Shown here: piece after piece, positions 11,641 to 22,762 of the stretch | Layout of the letters: each line of letters opens with the position of its first letter | Position numbering within the stretch: position 1 is the stretch's first letter | Assembly: GCF_048773025.1 (NCBI RefSeq) | Contig: NW_027413960.1 | Span: 5,707,945 to 5,771,944, forward strand | DNA from: Camelus bactrianus | Taxonomy: Eukaryota; Chordata; Mammalia; Artiodactyla; Camelidae | Direction of reading: 5' to 3' | DNA: 64,000 nucleotides | Program-made: the position numbers and the translations under genes | The notes under the pieces: model-generated | Databases searched by the model: none | Seen by the model: only the letters and a program-made list of their open reading frames with translations | Told to the model about the DNA's origin: nothing

Positions 11641-12059
11641 AGAGGTTAAAGAGAAAGGTAATGGGTTGACCCCCATATTTCATAAAGGTCCAGAGTAGGC
11701 AGGAAGTAGTACTCTCTAGGGTACTAGCTTTTTGGTATAGCACACCTCTCCATGGTGACAGCAGGTGTGGAGGAGAGGATGAGTCAGATGCAATCACTGG
11801 ACTGAGCAGTGAACTGTTGGGGGAGTATTTTCTGCTGGTATCTATATTCCCTGCGATGCAAGAGGCTGGGTCACGTATCAAGAATGAAAGGGTGAAGTGG
11901 GACAAGGCCCTCGAGGAAGGGAGAAAAGATGTGAAACAGTGCGTACGGCGAGTGAAGGCGTAAGCGGTGTTAAGGACCCACCTGAGGTTGGTAATGATGA
12001 ATTTAAAGCAGAACCGACCTGCCTTGTTACAAGAATTCTTCCAGCAGTGAGCAGCTGTG
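11641..12059. other. Unassigned sequence
   Basis: No family recognised. The minus-strand 215-codon frame (11507-12154) that crosses this part also runs through a MIR on each side and has no domain, so I do not call it a gene. Confidence 0.45.
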
Positions 12060-12175
12060 GACAGAATAATAGCAGCTAAGCTAATTGAACACTTGGCATG
12101 TGTCGGGCATTGTGCTAAGCACTTTACATGTGTTAGTTCATTAAATACGCTCAATGACTATGAAACGGGTTCAAG
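12060..12175 (-). mobile_element. MIR SINE fragment
   Basis: The plus strand reads 'gggcattgtgctaagcact' and then 'ttacatgtgttagttcatt', the reverse of the MIR 3' half. Confidence 0.8.
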
Positions 12176-12329
12176 TGCTGATCTGAAGAAGGCTGCTGCC
12201 TCACGTTACTTCAGCTGGAGCTAGACTTTAGTTTTCTTTTTCCCTCACATCCTGTCAGTGCTGCTGATCATTGCCTCACCATTTCTTGGTCTTGTGTCCT
12301 CCCCTCTTCATTAGCAATGGCCCTCCTCC

Positions 12330-12665
12330 GGCCAAGCACTTCTGACCTCAAGCCTGAATGACCACAGTTGGCCTCCTCATCGGCCTTTCCCTTTCCAGCC
12401 TCGGCCTGTTCCTGTACATCTTTTACATCTAAGGCAACAGGAATAATCTATCTTAAGGAGCTTTTGAATAGATTCTTCTCAGGCTCAAGAACCTGTAATG
12501 GTTTCCCACTACACCTTGAATCAATTCCCAATTCTTCAGATTAAGATGTAAGACCCTTCATCAACTAGCCTCAATATTTTTCACCAGTGTTATTCATTAT
12601 TCCACCCTATTTTCTGCATAAATGCTTCTAAAAGCAAAGATCATTCATGATTGTGAATCTTCTGG
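12330..12665 (+). mobile_element. L2 LINE fragment (end of ORF)
   Basis: L2 blocks in order: 'tggtttcccactacacctt', 'cccaattcttcagattaag' and 'agacccttcatcaactagc'. This is a more 3' part of L2 than the copy that starts at about 12730, so they are two separate copies in the same direction. Confidence 0.7.
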
Positions 12666-12729
12666 GCTCCGTGCTTTTGTCCTATTTTATGGCTACAATA
12701 TACACTTGTGTATAGAAAATAGCCACTAA

Positions 12730-12952
12730 TTTGAAGAATCCAGTCTAGAGCTCTTTCCTAAGTTTTAGTCTGATCTATCTCGGGGTGTTCAGGCACATAC
12801 AACTCAGAATGTCCAAATGTGAGCTCATCCTCTCTCTGCAACCCCTATGCTGGCCCCAGTTACTATACTTATATTCCTCACTTCAGCCAATGGCAGGACC
12901 GTCCATTCAGCTGTTCTAATTAGAAGTCTGAAAGTCATCTTTTACTCCTATT
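12730..12952 (+). mobile_element. L2 LINE, left part, split by an L1
   Basis: It reads 'cagaatgtccaaatgtgagc' and 'gtctgaaagtcatctttta', matching the L2 reverse-transcriptase region. The copy continues at 14006, after an L1 on the opposite strand. The last bases (12934-12952) are repeated in diverged form at 14006-14026, as expected of an insertion duplication. Confidence 0.8.
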
Positions 12953-14005
12953 TCATTATTTCTGAGGTATTATATACATACAGTAAAGTGAAAACACTGT
13001 TAAGTGTAAAGTTCGATGAATGTTTACATATGTACACACCCATGTAACCACCAACTGTATCAAGATACGGAATGTTTTTAGTACCTAGAAGGCTCCCCAG
13101 TGCCCCTTCCCATAAGTACTAGCATCCAAAGATAACCACTACTCTGACTTCTATCACCTTTGACTAGTTCTGCCTGCTTACATGAATGGGTTCCTACTGC
13201 AGGTACTCTTCTGTCTTTCACAAACATTACATCTGTGAGAATCATCCTCGTCATTGCTTGTATCAATAGTTTGTTCTTTTTATTACTCAGTTGTGTTACA
13301 TTGTACGACTATACCCAAATTGAACTATCCATTCCACTGTTGATGGACCTTTGGGTTGTCTGTGAACAGTTGAGGCTTTTGTGAATAACAATGACATTAA
13401 CATTTCTAAACATATTTTTGGTAAGCGTAGCCATTCATTTATCTCAGGTATATACCCAGAAGTGGAACTTTTGAGTCACAAGATAGGTTATTGAACTTTA
13501 GCAGATGCTGTCAAACAATTTTCCAAAATGCTAGTACCAATTTACACTCCTACCAGCAGTATATGAGACAGCTAATTGTTCCACATCCTTGCTAACACTG
13601 CAATATTGTCAGACTTTTAAATTTTGGTCATTCCGGTAGGTGTGTAGTGGTATCTCACTATGGTTTTAATGTGCATTTCCCTAATGATTAATAATGTTGA
13701 TCACCTTTTCATGGCTTATTAGCCATTTGCAAGTCCTCTTGTAAAATGACTCTTCAAATCTTTAACTAAACTTTAAATTGGGCTGCCTTTTCCTTCTTGA
13801 TGTGTAAAATTTCTTTTTATATCCTAGACATGAGTTATCCAACAGACATATGTAAGTGAATATCTTCTCCTAGTCTACTGCTTGCCTTTTCACTTTCTGA
13901 ATGGCATCTTTGAATGAATAGAAATTCTTAATATTAATGAAGTCAATATATAATGTCTCATTTTATAGGTTCTTTTTGTGTTCTGTTAAGAAATCTTTGC
14001 CTATG
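12953..14005 (-). mobile_element. Old L1 3' end inserted in an L2
   Basis: On the plus strand this is an L1 3' UTR and ORF2 end in reverse: 'ctttgactagttctgcctgc', 'gactatacccaaattgaac', 'ggtatatacccagaagtgg', 'gatcaccttttcatggc' and 'ttatccaacagacatatg'. It is about 1.05 kb long and decayed. Its boundaries follow from the resumption of L2 on the other side. Confidence 0.85.
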
Positions 14006-14735
14006 CTCATCCTTATTTTGACTTCTCCCTCTCCTTCAACCCGTCAACAACCAATCAGTACCAATATCTATAAACCATGCCTCCAAAATATATTCCAAAT
14101 ATGTTCAGTGTTTCCCACATCCACTGCTAAGATCCAAGCTGCTGTGCCAACTTCCTAACTAATCTCCTTATTGTGAGAATCTTCTCCAATCCATTTTCTA
14201 CACTGAAGCCATAGTGACATTTCTGAAATGCCAGTCTGACCATGTCACTTCCTTGCTGAAAACCCATCAATGTCTATTCATTTGTCTTAGAGTCATAAAT
14301 GCTATGGTTCTTTCTTACCTCTTTGATTTCATCTAATACCACTCTAGCAACCCTATTCCCCCAGCTCTTTAATTGGCCACAATGATTTTGTTAGTTCCTT
14401 GAACGTGCCATGTACTTTCTTGCTTTGTGCATGCTGTTTTCTCTTCCTGGAATATCTTCCATCAATTCTCTACCAAAACTGTGCTAACTTGTACTCATCC
14501 TTGATAGAGGACCACAGGAGTCACCTTCTCTGAACACTTTGAGTCACTAGGAGTGCACTTGATGCCCCTTCTAAGGGCTTTCATAAAACTGAATGCATAC
14601 TCTCATCACACTGCACTGTAAACAACAGTTTATGTGTCTGCCTCCTCGACTAGACAGTGAGCACCTTGAGGGCAAGGACTGTGTCATTCTTTTCTGTATT
14701 CCCAACTCTGACCATAGTGTCTGACACATTGTGAA
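14006..14735 (+). mobile_element. L2 LINE, right part, with 3' end
   Basis: It continues the L2 from 12952: 'gaagccatagtgacatttc', 'ctgaccatgtcacttcct', 'ttcctggaatatcttccat', 'agtgagcaccttgagggc' and a final 'tgtctgacacattgtgaatg'. It is one of the more complete L2 3' regions in the window. Confidence 0.88.
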
Positions 14736-14975
14736 TGAGAAAGGAAGGAAGGAAAGGAGGAAAGAAGGAAGGAAGAATGGAAGGAAAAAAGAAAGCAAGG
14801 AAGGAAGAAAGGAAGGAAGGAAGGAAGGAAGGAAGGAAGGAAGGAAGGAAGGAAGGAAAGAAGGAAGGAAGGAAGGAACAGAGAGAGAAAGAAAGAAAGA
14901 AAGAAAAAGAAAGACAGACAAATGGACATGGGATGTAGAGATGGAGGGAGGAAGGAAGAAAGAGACAGATGGGTC
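14735..14975 (+). repeat. (GGAA)n microsatellite and A/G-rich tract
   Basis: The tract begins directly at the L2 3' end and contains 12 uninterrupted GGAA units at 14811-14858, with further interrupted GGAA, GAAA and GGGA units on both sides. Long repetitive frames on both strands (Lys-Glu-Gly-Arg runs one way, Ser-Phe-Leu-Pro runs the other) are only its translation. Confidence 0.95.
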
Positions 14976-15744
14976 CAGATCTAGGTGGTACTCTCTAATT
15001 TGCAGAATGGTCCTATGTCTTGTTAATCCTCTAATAGAATGGCTGCCATCACTAGCACTACTACTACAGACCCCAGCCGTTGTCTCCAGGTAATCAAATA
15101 ACCTTTTATTAAAGCTGAGCAGAAACAAATGTGGCCTTAACCCCCAAGTCCAGGGAGCCACTAAAAGGCTTTTTTAGAAAGCAATCATTGATGTAGGAAA
15201 TTAAGGATGAAGCTGGCCAAAGATGGAGAGTGGGCTGTTGGAGGATATTTCTGAAAGTGCTGGGGATACTAGATAACTCTGGAAAGGAGCTACCTCGGGG
15301 AATAAAGAGGAGGGCAAACACAGATGATGTTCTCTTTGGAGAAATGTCAGAATGTGGTGGGCAGATGGGATGTGAGGAACAAAGCACACTTAAGAGCCAA
15401 AAGTTACTTTCCAAAGAAAATTTGTTTCTTTTTGCCACCAAGAAATCTAGCTTCTTTAACTGTTAGACAGCCCATAATTTAGTACTCATATAAGACAAAG
15501 CAGTGCAACTTTGAGGTTTGCATATCCAGTCCCCAGACTTGCCTTGTTGACAGGATGAAACCAATGGGTTGGTTGGAGTGGAGCAGAGAAATATCTACAA
15601 TGACAGTGCCTCAGCATAGCAATCTCAAAATACCAGGAGAACACCTTCAGTAACATGGGCTCCTTTCTGCGAGGGTCCAGAGCTGGGAGTGTAGAATGTA
15701 CTGAAAATGAAGATTCATTGCCAGCCTCACTCACTGTTAATGCC
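14976..15744. other. Unassigned sequence
   Basis: No repeat family or exon recognised. Short frames on both strands lack domains. Confidence 0.4.
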
Positions 15745-15865
15745 GCACTCCATCCATTCATCCAATTCCACGAATATTCATTGAGCATCCACCATGAGCT
15801 GAGCACTGTTTGGAGTTTTGTAGATACCACATCACTCATGATAAAGTCTTGTGTAACTTACATTT
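15745..15865 (-). mobile_element. L2 LINE 3' end fragment
   Basis: The plus strand reads 'cattcatccaattccacga' and 'catgagctgagcactgttt', the reverse of an L2 3' end. Confidence 0.6.
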
Positions 15866-15939
15866 AGATATACCAAAACAAACCCAAAAAACCCCAAGTA
15901 AACTCAAAAGATAATTTTAGGGAATAATAAATGCTTAGA

Positions 15940-16350
15940 GGAAAATAAACAGAGTGAATCAGGATGTTTTCAGCTATATCTGGTAGAAACGCCAACTCAA
16001 AATGATTTAAAGAATAAAGTAATTTATCATCTCATGGAACAGCAAGTCCAGAGGTAAGACAGGATCCAGGGGTGGTTCATTAATGGCTCAACAATACCAT
16101 CAAGGATCCATCATCTTAAGATTGGCTTCATCCTCTGACTGGGTGCAAGATGCCGCCCCAGTTCTAAGCATCACCAAAAGATGGGAACACGTCTGGAAGA
16201 GCATGAGAGACACCCTTCCCCTGTTATTATGCTGCTAAAGACAACGAAGGTCTTTCATAGGTGCCAACTCCCTCCAAAGCTCTGGGAAAGGCCTAGCAAT
16301 GTGTTCACATGGTCATAAGTTATTGTAAAATTTGCAAAGATAAGATATTT
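15940..16350 (+). mobile_element. Ancient mammalian repeat, family not named
   Basis: The order 'gtagaaacgccaactcaaaa', 'taatttatcatctcatgga', 'acagcaagtccagaggtaa' and 'aacaataccatcaagga' recalls a common old interspersed repeat that I cannot name from memory. Confidence 0.35.
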
Positions 16351-17489
16351 TAACCACTTTCAGTTAAGGCCTCTGTCTCCTTCTATTTTGGCATCTCTTC
16401 TGTCACACTTCCCCTGATGTCAGGTGGCAATGGAATGGCCATGGGAATGTTAGGGATCCAGCTAAGGGACAGTTGAGTTGTGGATACACTTAATATGGAT
16501 CTAGTAATATATTTTTACATGTTCTCAGTTACCTCAGCACATACTTAATTTGTCCCTAGCCATTCCAGAGTAGGAATGGCTTCTGGGAATACTCCCACTG
16601 CTCATGTTGGTGATTTACCTTGTATCATGAAATGAAAGTGCTGAACAGAAATCATTTCATAGTATTATATGTCCTGCCATGCCCAGCCTCAGCCCCAGAA
16701 CGATGTGGATATTCAAAAAGAAACAAAGTTTCAAACATTCAGAGCTACAAGCTAGTCTATGGAAAACTCTTCCAACCATTAAACATGTAAAATTTTGGGT
16801 TTTCATTCAAACTATTGAAATGGAAGTTCTCACACATCAGCATGATCATTAACTACAAACATCCAAAGAACAGCCTTGGATTGCTTGATATTCCACTTCA
16901 CAAAGAGGAGTGAATCACATAAACATATTGGAAAATATTGAAATTAAAATTTCTTTCTGATTTGCCATGAAATGATGACATTGACAAGGAAAATATAAAA
17001 CTCAATTTGCCACTACTAGGTATTCCACAAATTGGTTCATGAATCTGATCAATTCAGAGTAATCTCTGCACAAAAAAAATCCTGAAAACTTTTCTTTCAT
17101 GGAAGAGACTTGCTAGAAGTTTCCCCCAGATTAGACAATTCTAAAAATTGATTTGATGTTACTAACATCAAGCTGTGATGCTGAAACTATTGTTTCTAAA
17201 TTACTGATGATAAAAAATAAAATGTTAATCACATTTGAGGAAGGGACTAGTTTATCTTTCTACAGAAAATATTCCATAATCATTGTCATTAAAAGAGGTG
17301 ATCAAAGAATATTCAGTCCAAATCCAGGGGAATAAAACACAGTTGTCTGCCAGGCAGTTGTTCTGCTGAATTCGTGAGGTCTGATTTATAAAAGTCATTA
17401 ACTTGTGACTTATTTTCTAATTCGAAATATACAGTTTTATGAACAATTTTGTATTTTCATTTTTGCAAAGAGTGCCCCCCCCAGACTAT
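16351..17489. other. Unassigned sequence
   Basis: No family or exon recognised in 1.1 kb. Confidence 0.4.
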
Positions 17490-18555
17490 GAAAGCAGCAA
17501 TTCCCACACAATCTGGCTCTACTCCTACTCAAGCCTTATCCAGGTTAGGGAAGTTTTCTGCTATTAGCTCTTCAAATATTTTCTCAGGCCCTTTCGCCCT
17601 TCACCTTCTAGGACCCCCATAGTACAAATATCTGTGTGCTTGACGTCATCCCAGAGGTCTCTTAAACTGTCCTCAGTTCTTTCCATTCTTTTTTTTTTTT
17701 TCTGTTTTGCAGAAGTGATTTCCACTACTCTGTCTTCCAGCTTATTCGTGTGTTCTTGTGCCTCATTTATTCTACTCTTGATTCCTTCTAGTGTATTTCT
17801 CATTTCAGTTATTGTATTCTTCAACTCTGTTTGGTTGTTCATTATATCTTCTAACTCTTTGTTAAAAACTTCTAACTTCTTGCTCTATGCATCCATTTTC
17901 CTCCCAAGTGCTTTGATCATCTTTATGATCATTACTCTGAACTTTTTCTTTGGTAGATTGCCTATCTCCATATCACTTAGTTCTTTGGGGATTTTATCTT
18001 GTTCCTTTGTCTGGAACATATTTCTCTGCCATCTCATTTTGTCTAAATTTCTACTTGTATTTTTATGTATGTGGTAGGTTAGTTATGTTTCTCAACCTTG
18101 GAGAGGTGACCCTCTGTAGGAGACGTCCTACGTGTCCCGGCAGTGCACTCCCCTCTTGTCACCCAAGGGCCAGGGGCCAGTTGTTCCTGAAGTAGGGTCT
18201 GGCCTGCGTTTGCAGACTTGTTCTGCAGGCTGCAGAATTATAGTTTTCTTCCCTCTGGTGTCTGGTCTCTAGTGGGTGAGGCTGTTCTAGAGGCTTGTGC
18301 AGGCTTCCTGGTGGGAGGGGCCAGTGCCTGCCCACTGGTGGGCAGGGCTGGATCCTGACCCTCTGGTGGGCAGGGCTATGTCTATGGGTGTGTCTCGAGG
18401 TGGCTGTGGGCTCAGGAAGTCTTTAGGCAGCCTGTCTGCTGATGGGTGGGGATGTGTCCCCACTCACTTAGGTGTTTGGCTTGAGGTGCCCCAGCACTGG
18501 ATCCTACAGCTTGTTGTGTGGGGCCAGGTCTTGGCGCTAACAGCCTGTTCCCCCT
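17490..18555 (-). mobile_element. L1 5' part: 5' UTR and ORF1 remnant
   Basis: The minus strand encodes at 17564-17842 a recognisable L1 ORF1 protein piece: a coiled-coil stretch (MNNQTELKNTITEMRNTLEG, then IKSRINEAQEHTNKLEDRV) followed by the start of the RNA-binding domain (EDSLRDLWDDVKHTDIC). The upstream part (18080-18555) is GC-richer and resembles an L1 5' UTR. ORF2 is absent, so this is a rare 5'-side fragment: the 3' part was lost or separated. A 147-codon plus-strand frame at 17634-18077 is the antisense shadow. Confidence 0.85.
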
Positions 18556-18670
18556 ACTAAAACGTAGGCTTGAAGAAGGCAGGTATTTTTCTTTGTTTTG
18601 TACATTGCTGTATCCCCAGGACATAGAATAGTGTGCAGAATGTATCTGTTGAGTGAAGGGATGAATTGTC
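18556..18670 (+). mobile_element. L2 LINE 3' end
   Basis: It reads 'acgtaggcttgaagaaggc', 'gtacattgctgtatcccc' and 'atctgttgagtgaag', a typical L2 3' terminus. Confidence 0.8.
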
Positions 18671-18879
18671 CAGAGTTGGTTCTCATGCCTGCTCCTCAGC
18701 CAGTCGCTGGCACATGGAAGACAATGAGCTGCAGAGGAAGCAGCCCCATTCCCTTAATTAAGACTCAGGGCTGAAGGCGGCAGAGGTGAACACATGAACA
18801 AAAGCGGCGTCCCGTTGAGAAGGAAGGGGGGGCTCAAGCCAGGTAGGAAACCCACAATGTCCAGCATGAAGGACGAGGA

Positions 18880-19340
18880 GACAGGGCAGTACGGAGGCTG
18901 CTTTAGGGAAGGCGGTCAAGTGAAGACCTCTCCGAAAGGAGATGACATTTTATCTGAAATCTGGAAGATTAGGAATAATAAGATCTGGGGGGAAAGCTTT
19001 CCAAGTAGAGGGAATGGCCAGTGCTAAGGTTTTAAAGCAGGTAAGAGCTTTGTGTGTTTCAAGTACTGAAAAGAAGGCCACTTGGCTGGAGAGGAGAAAG
19101 TGAAAGGGAAGAGTGAAATGGGAAGAATTTGAAGAGGGAGGCCGGGCCGTTTCAAACCCTTGAACTCCAAGGTTAGCCATGTGAAGGGACAAGACGAAGC
19201 CACTGACAGGCAGTAAGCAGGGAGTTGTGGGATTTGACTGATGCTTTTAACTGTACATTTAGCTGCTGGGTGGGAAATGGGTTGTAGCAGGGCCAGACCA
19301 GGCGTGGGAAGACCAAGCGACTAGCCTGGCTGGAAATGAT
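18880..19340 (-). mobile_element. L2 LINE fragment
   Basis: The plus strand has 'gtgaagacctctccgaaagg', 'agggaatggccagtgctaag' and 'gccacttggctggagagg', the order of L2 read in reverse. Confidence 0.65.
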
Positions 19341-19545
19341 GGCACTCCCCTCTCCCCAGTCCCTTGAAAAAGCCTCTAACTGGCTCCCCTGCCTCCACAC
19401 TCACCCCCTCCATTCTCCTTTGTATCGCTGCCAGGGCAATTTTTCTGAATTTACTACTCTCCACAGTATCATCAGTGCTGTGCCCCCTTCCTGCCAGCAG
19501 AATCAGATTCAGACTTCCTATCTGCCATTCACTAGGCCACACACA
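19340..19545 (+). mobile_element. L2 LINE fragment
   Basis: Pyrimidine-rich blocks 'aagcctctaactggctcccc' and 'cctttgtatcgctgccagg' match the plus-strand L2 ORF. It directly abuts the minus-strand L2 before it. Confidence 0.55.
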
Positions 19546-19894
19546 CCTAGAGAAAGGGGAACTGATGTCTGATTTGCAGACTAGTGTGAACTCACCATGG
19601 GTATCTCCTCCTGCCACCTGTACTGAGTAGAAACTCTCACAATGTGAGTTCTGGACTGATGTCCCTCAGACATCGATGTGATGGCCCTGCCTGAGGCCCC
19701 AGTTTGTGTTAGGTGCACCTCTCCTGTCCTTGCACACCCTGAACTTACTGAATGATAGATGGCTTCCTACTTGCCTTCTTCCAGCCACTAGAAATTGAGC
19801 ACCTCCTGGGAAGTTTTCCCTTCCCCTCGCTTCCCCTCCTTCTCCCTTACATCACTGGTGCCTTTACAGTTCCTGACATGCAGGGAGTTGCCAG
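19546..19894. other. Unassigned sequence
   Basis: No family or exon recognised. Confidence 0.4.
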
Positions 19895-20020
19895 TATTTT
19901 TTAACTGAACAACTAGACTAGATTCCCTGATGGTAAGGGCCATGGTTTTCTCCTTTCTGTGTCCACCATAGCAAAGGGCCTTGCACAGAGTAACTACTCA
20001 ATAAATGTTCATTACATGGA
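19895..20020 (+). mobile_element. L2 LINE 3' end
   Basis: It reads 'gatggtaagggccatggtt', 'tgtgtccaccatagcaaagg' and 'ctactcaataaatgttcatt', the L2 3' terminus. Confidence 0.85.
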
Positions 20021-20379
20021 ATCCCACTACTTATTTGGAGGCCTGTTGCCACTAATGTAATGGAGATTTGCACTACAAAGCATTGATCCAGGTCATCCCT
20101 CAAAGCTAAATTTACATGCCTGCTGAAATTGGAAGGAAGTACCTCCTGATGACTCCTCTCTAACTACAGAATCTCTCCAAGCACCCTCCAAAAGCAACTG
20201 CTCCTGAGAATCACATCCAAACATGGCTCCAACTCCATCCAGCTCTTGTGATCTCCAGATCCACATTATGAAAACACACAAATAAATACCTGAGGACATT
20301 TCCCAACAATATCCAACCTTAGTAACCTCCTTTCCCCTTGAGAACTAAAAGGTTTCAGTATCCCTCAAAGAGGAGGGAT
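20021..20379. other. Unassigned sequence
   Basis: Nothing recognised between the L2 end and the LTR. Confidence 0.4.
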
Positions 20380-21550
20380 CGGTTATGGGTTAAATTGTGT
20401 CTCCCCAAGATTCCTCAAAATACTAGGAATAGACTTACCGTATGACCCAGGAATCCCACTCCTGGGCATGTATCCAGAAGGAACCCTACTTCAAAATGAC
20501 ACCTGCACCCCAATGTTCATAGCAGCACTACTTACAATAGCCAAGACATGGAAACGGCCTAAATATCCATTGACAGATGATTGGATAAAGAAAGAGGTGG
20601 TATATTTATACAATGGAATACTATTTGGCCATAAAAAAAGACAACATAACGCCATTTGCAGCAACATGGATGACATTCCAGAGAATGTCATTCTAAGTGA
20701 AATAAGCCAGAAAGAGAAAGAAAAATACCATATGAGATTGCTCATATGTGGAATCTAAAAAAAAATGAACATATAATACAAAACAGAAACAGACTCATAG
20801 ACATAGAATACAAACTTGTAGTTGCCAGGGGGGAGGGGGATGGGAAGGGATAGACTGGAAGTTCAAAATTTGTAGATACTGACAGGCATATGTAGAATAG
20901 AAAAACAAGATTATACTGTATAGCACAGGGAAATATATACAAGATCTTGTGGTAGCTCATGGTGAAAAACAATGTGACAATGAATATATGTATGTTCATA
21001 TATAACTGGAAAATTGTGCTCTATGCTGGAAATTGACACAACATTGTAAACTGACTATAACTCAATAAAACAAAATTTTTTAAGTAATGTAAAAAAATTG
21101 TCTCCCCAAAAGATTGAGTTGAAGTCCTAACCCCTAGTATCTCAGAAAGTGATCCTATTTGGCAATAGCATTGTTGCAGATGTAATTAATACAGAGGAAG
21201 TCACACTGGAGTAGAGTGGGCCCTCACTCAGTATCATTGATGGCCTTATGAGAAGAGAGAGAGCTGGACACAGACACAGAAACACACAGTGAGAAGGTCA
21301 TGTGACAATGGAGGCAGAGACTGGAATGATGAAGTTAGAAGCCAAGGGAGGCCAAGGATTGCCAGGAATCACCAAAGCTAGGACAAAGAAAGGAAGTATT
21401 CACCGCTAGAGCCTTTAGAGGGAGCACAGCCCTGCTGCACCCTTGATTTTGGATTTCTAACTTCCAGAACTAAGAGAGAAAAAAATTTTTTTGTTGTAAA
21501 CCATCAAGTGTGTGACACTTCGTTACAGCAGCTATGAGAAACTAGTACAG
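20380..21550 (+). mobile_element. MLT1/MST-type solo LTR, split by an L1
   Basis: The LTR begins with the 'attgtgtctccccaa' block at 20393 and, after an L1 insertion, resumes at 21096. It then runs through 'gttgaagtcctaacccc', 'gcagatgtaattaat' and 'tggccttatgagaagag' to an end of the 'cagctatgagaaactagta' type at about 21550. No internal retroviral sequence is seen. It is an ERVL-MaLR LTR, old and eutherian-wide by family. Confidence 0.88.
20409..21095 (+). mobile_element. L1 3' end inserted in the MLT1 LTR
   Basis: This is the end of ORF2 and the 3' UTR of a relatively young L1: 'tatgacccaggaatcccac', 'ttacaatagccaagacatgg', 'gtgaaataagccagaaagag', 'actgtatagcacagggaaa' and 'gacacaacattgtaaactg', then an A-rich tail. 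A duplication of the LTR sequence 'aattg(tg)tctccccaa' lies on both sides (20393-20408 and 21096-21109), which fixes the ends. The 20468-20758 frame of 96 codons is the ORF2 C-terminus remnant. Confidence 0.92.
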
Positions 21551-21624
21551 TTCTTCAGGCCATTTCAAAGGAGTAGAAAGGAAACAAAGAATGATCAAGT
21601 AGTAGGTGGTAGTGAACTTGGAAG

Positions 21625-21810
21625 AGCAGTGGGTTAGGCAGTCAGACGACCTGGGTTTGAGTCTGACTCTGTTGCTAATGTGTGATCCCGAACTGTGTAA
21701 AATTCAGTTTCCTCACCTGTAAAATGGGAAGATAATACTGCCTGGCTGGCTTATCTTACAAGACTGTTATCTGTTATCTGCTGTGAGGATCAATAAAATA
21801 ACACACTAGA
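21625..21810 (+). mobile_element. MIR SINE
   Basis: MIR order: 'gacgacctgggtttgagtc', 'cagtttcctcacctgtaaaa' and 'ctgtgaggatcaataaaat'. Confidence 0.88.
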
Positions 21811-22749
21811 GCCATCTGAAATTTGTAAAATCAATCCAAATGTGAGGCATTACTACTACCATTAGATCGAGTCTCTTACTTGACTCAAATAAATTTAAAT
21901 CTGATTCAAATAAACCCAGTGAAAATGGTTGGTTAAAAATAGCATCTAAAAATCTCAAATTTGGGGAATGTAGGTCCACTATGAAAGAGAAAAGCCCCAG
22001 TGTTCTGATTAAGATGAAGGAAAAATATTTAATTGGTCCCAGGTGCATGTGCATGTCTGCCTCCTGCAATATATCTAGTTTTGTTCTTTTGTTAACAATT
22101 CAGGATGTAAAAAATTAAGCCCATCTATTTTTTTAAATATCTGAAATAATTGTTTCACCCTCCTGGCATTATTAGAAGGGAGTGAATTACTATTACCTAT
22201 AAGAGTTTTTCTATAAAAGAATTCTTTTTCCAATTTTAAGTGACACTCTCACAAAGATCTTCTATGTTTAGTGAGTTTTAGTCACTTCCACCATGAAGAA
22301 AACATACAGAAGAGATCCCTTTTGTATAGGTTTTCAAGTCTGAGAATATAACACAAAAACAGAAAATGAGCCATAATTGGCTAAAGGTGACCCTTAGATA
22401 CTCCCAAAATGGAAAGTTGAATCATTTTCTTAAATGACAAAGAGGGAAGAGATTTAGCCCATTTCCATCCTCAAGCTCAGTTCCTTCAACAACCCCACTC
22501 ATCACATATATGCATACAAAAGAGAGGGAAAGAAAAACCTTTAATGTAGGGACTAAAAATAGATAGCGACTGCTTCAGGACCTGCAGGCACTACCTGCTC
22601 CCTGTGATGATTCATATTTTGATGATAAAGAATTCTAGGTATTCTCCATATGTAGTATATCATCCTGACAGCTGATGATGAGATACAACAAGTCAAACCA
22701 CTGTACAGCTTTCGTTTCCATTCCTCAAGGCGGTTCAACATTTAATTAA
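21811..22749. other. Unassigned A/T-rich sequence
   Basis: No family or exon recognised in about 0.9 kb. Confidence 0.4.
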
Positions 22750-22762
22750 TAACTGGGATAAC

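Noticed and set aside
11507-12154. Minus-strand frame of 215 codons, the longest single frame
   Set aside because: It runs through two MIR copies and unassigned sequence, and its translation shows no recognisable domain or repeat pattern.
14811-14858. CRISPR-like or satellite array
   Set aside because: The unit is only 4 bp, with no spacers. It is a simple microsatellite.
14571-15161. Long minus-strand frame with Phe-Leu-Pro-Ser repeats (196 codons), and plus-strand Lys-Glu-Gly-Arg frames over the same place
   Set aside because: They are translations of the GGAA microsatellite on either strand, with no start context or domain.
17634-18077. Plus-strand hydrophobic frame of 147 codons that looks membrane-like
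   Set aside because: It is antisense to L1 ORF1. The hydrophobic Phe-Ser-Leu pattern is what the reverse complement of A-rich L1 sequence gives.
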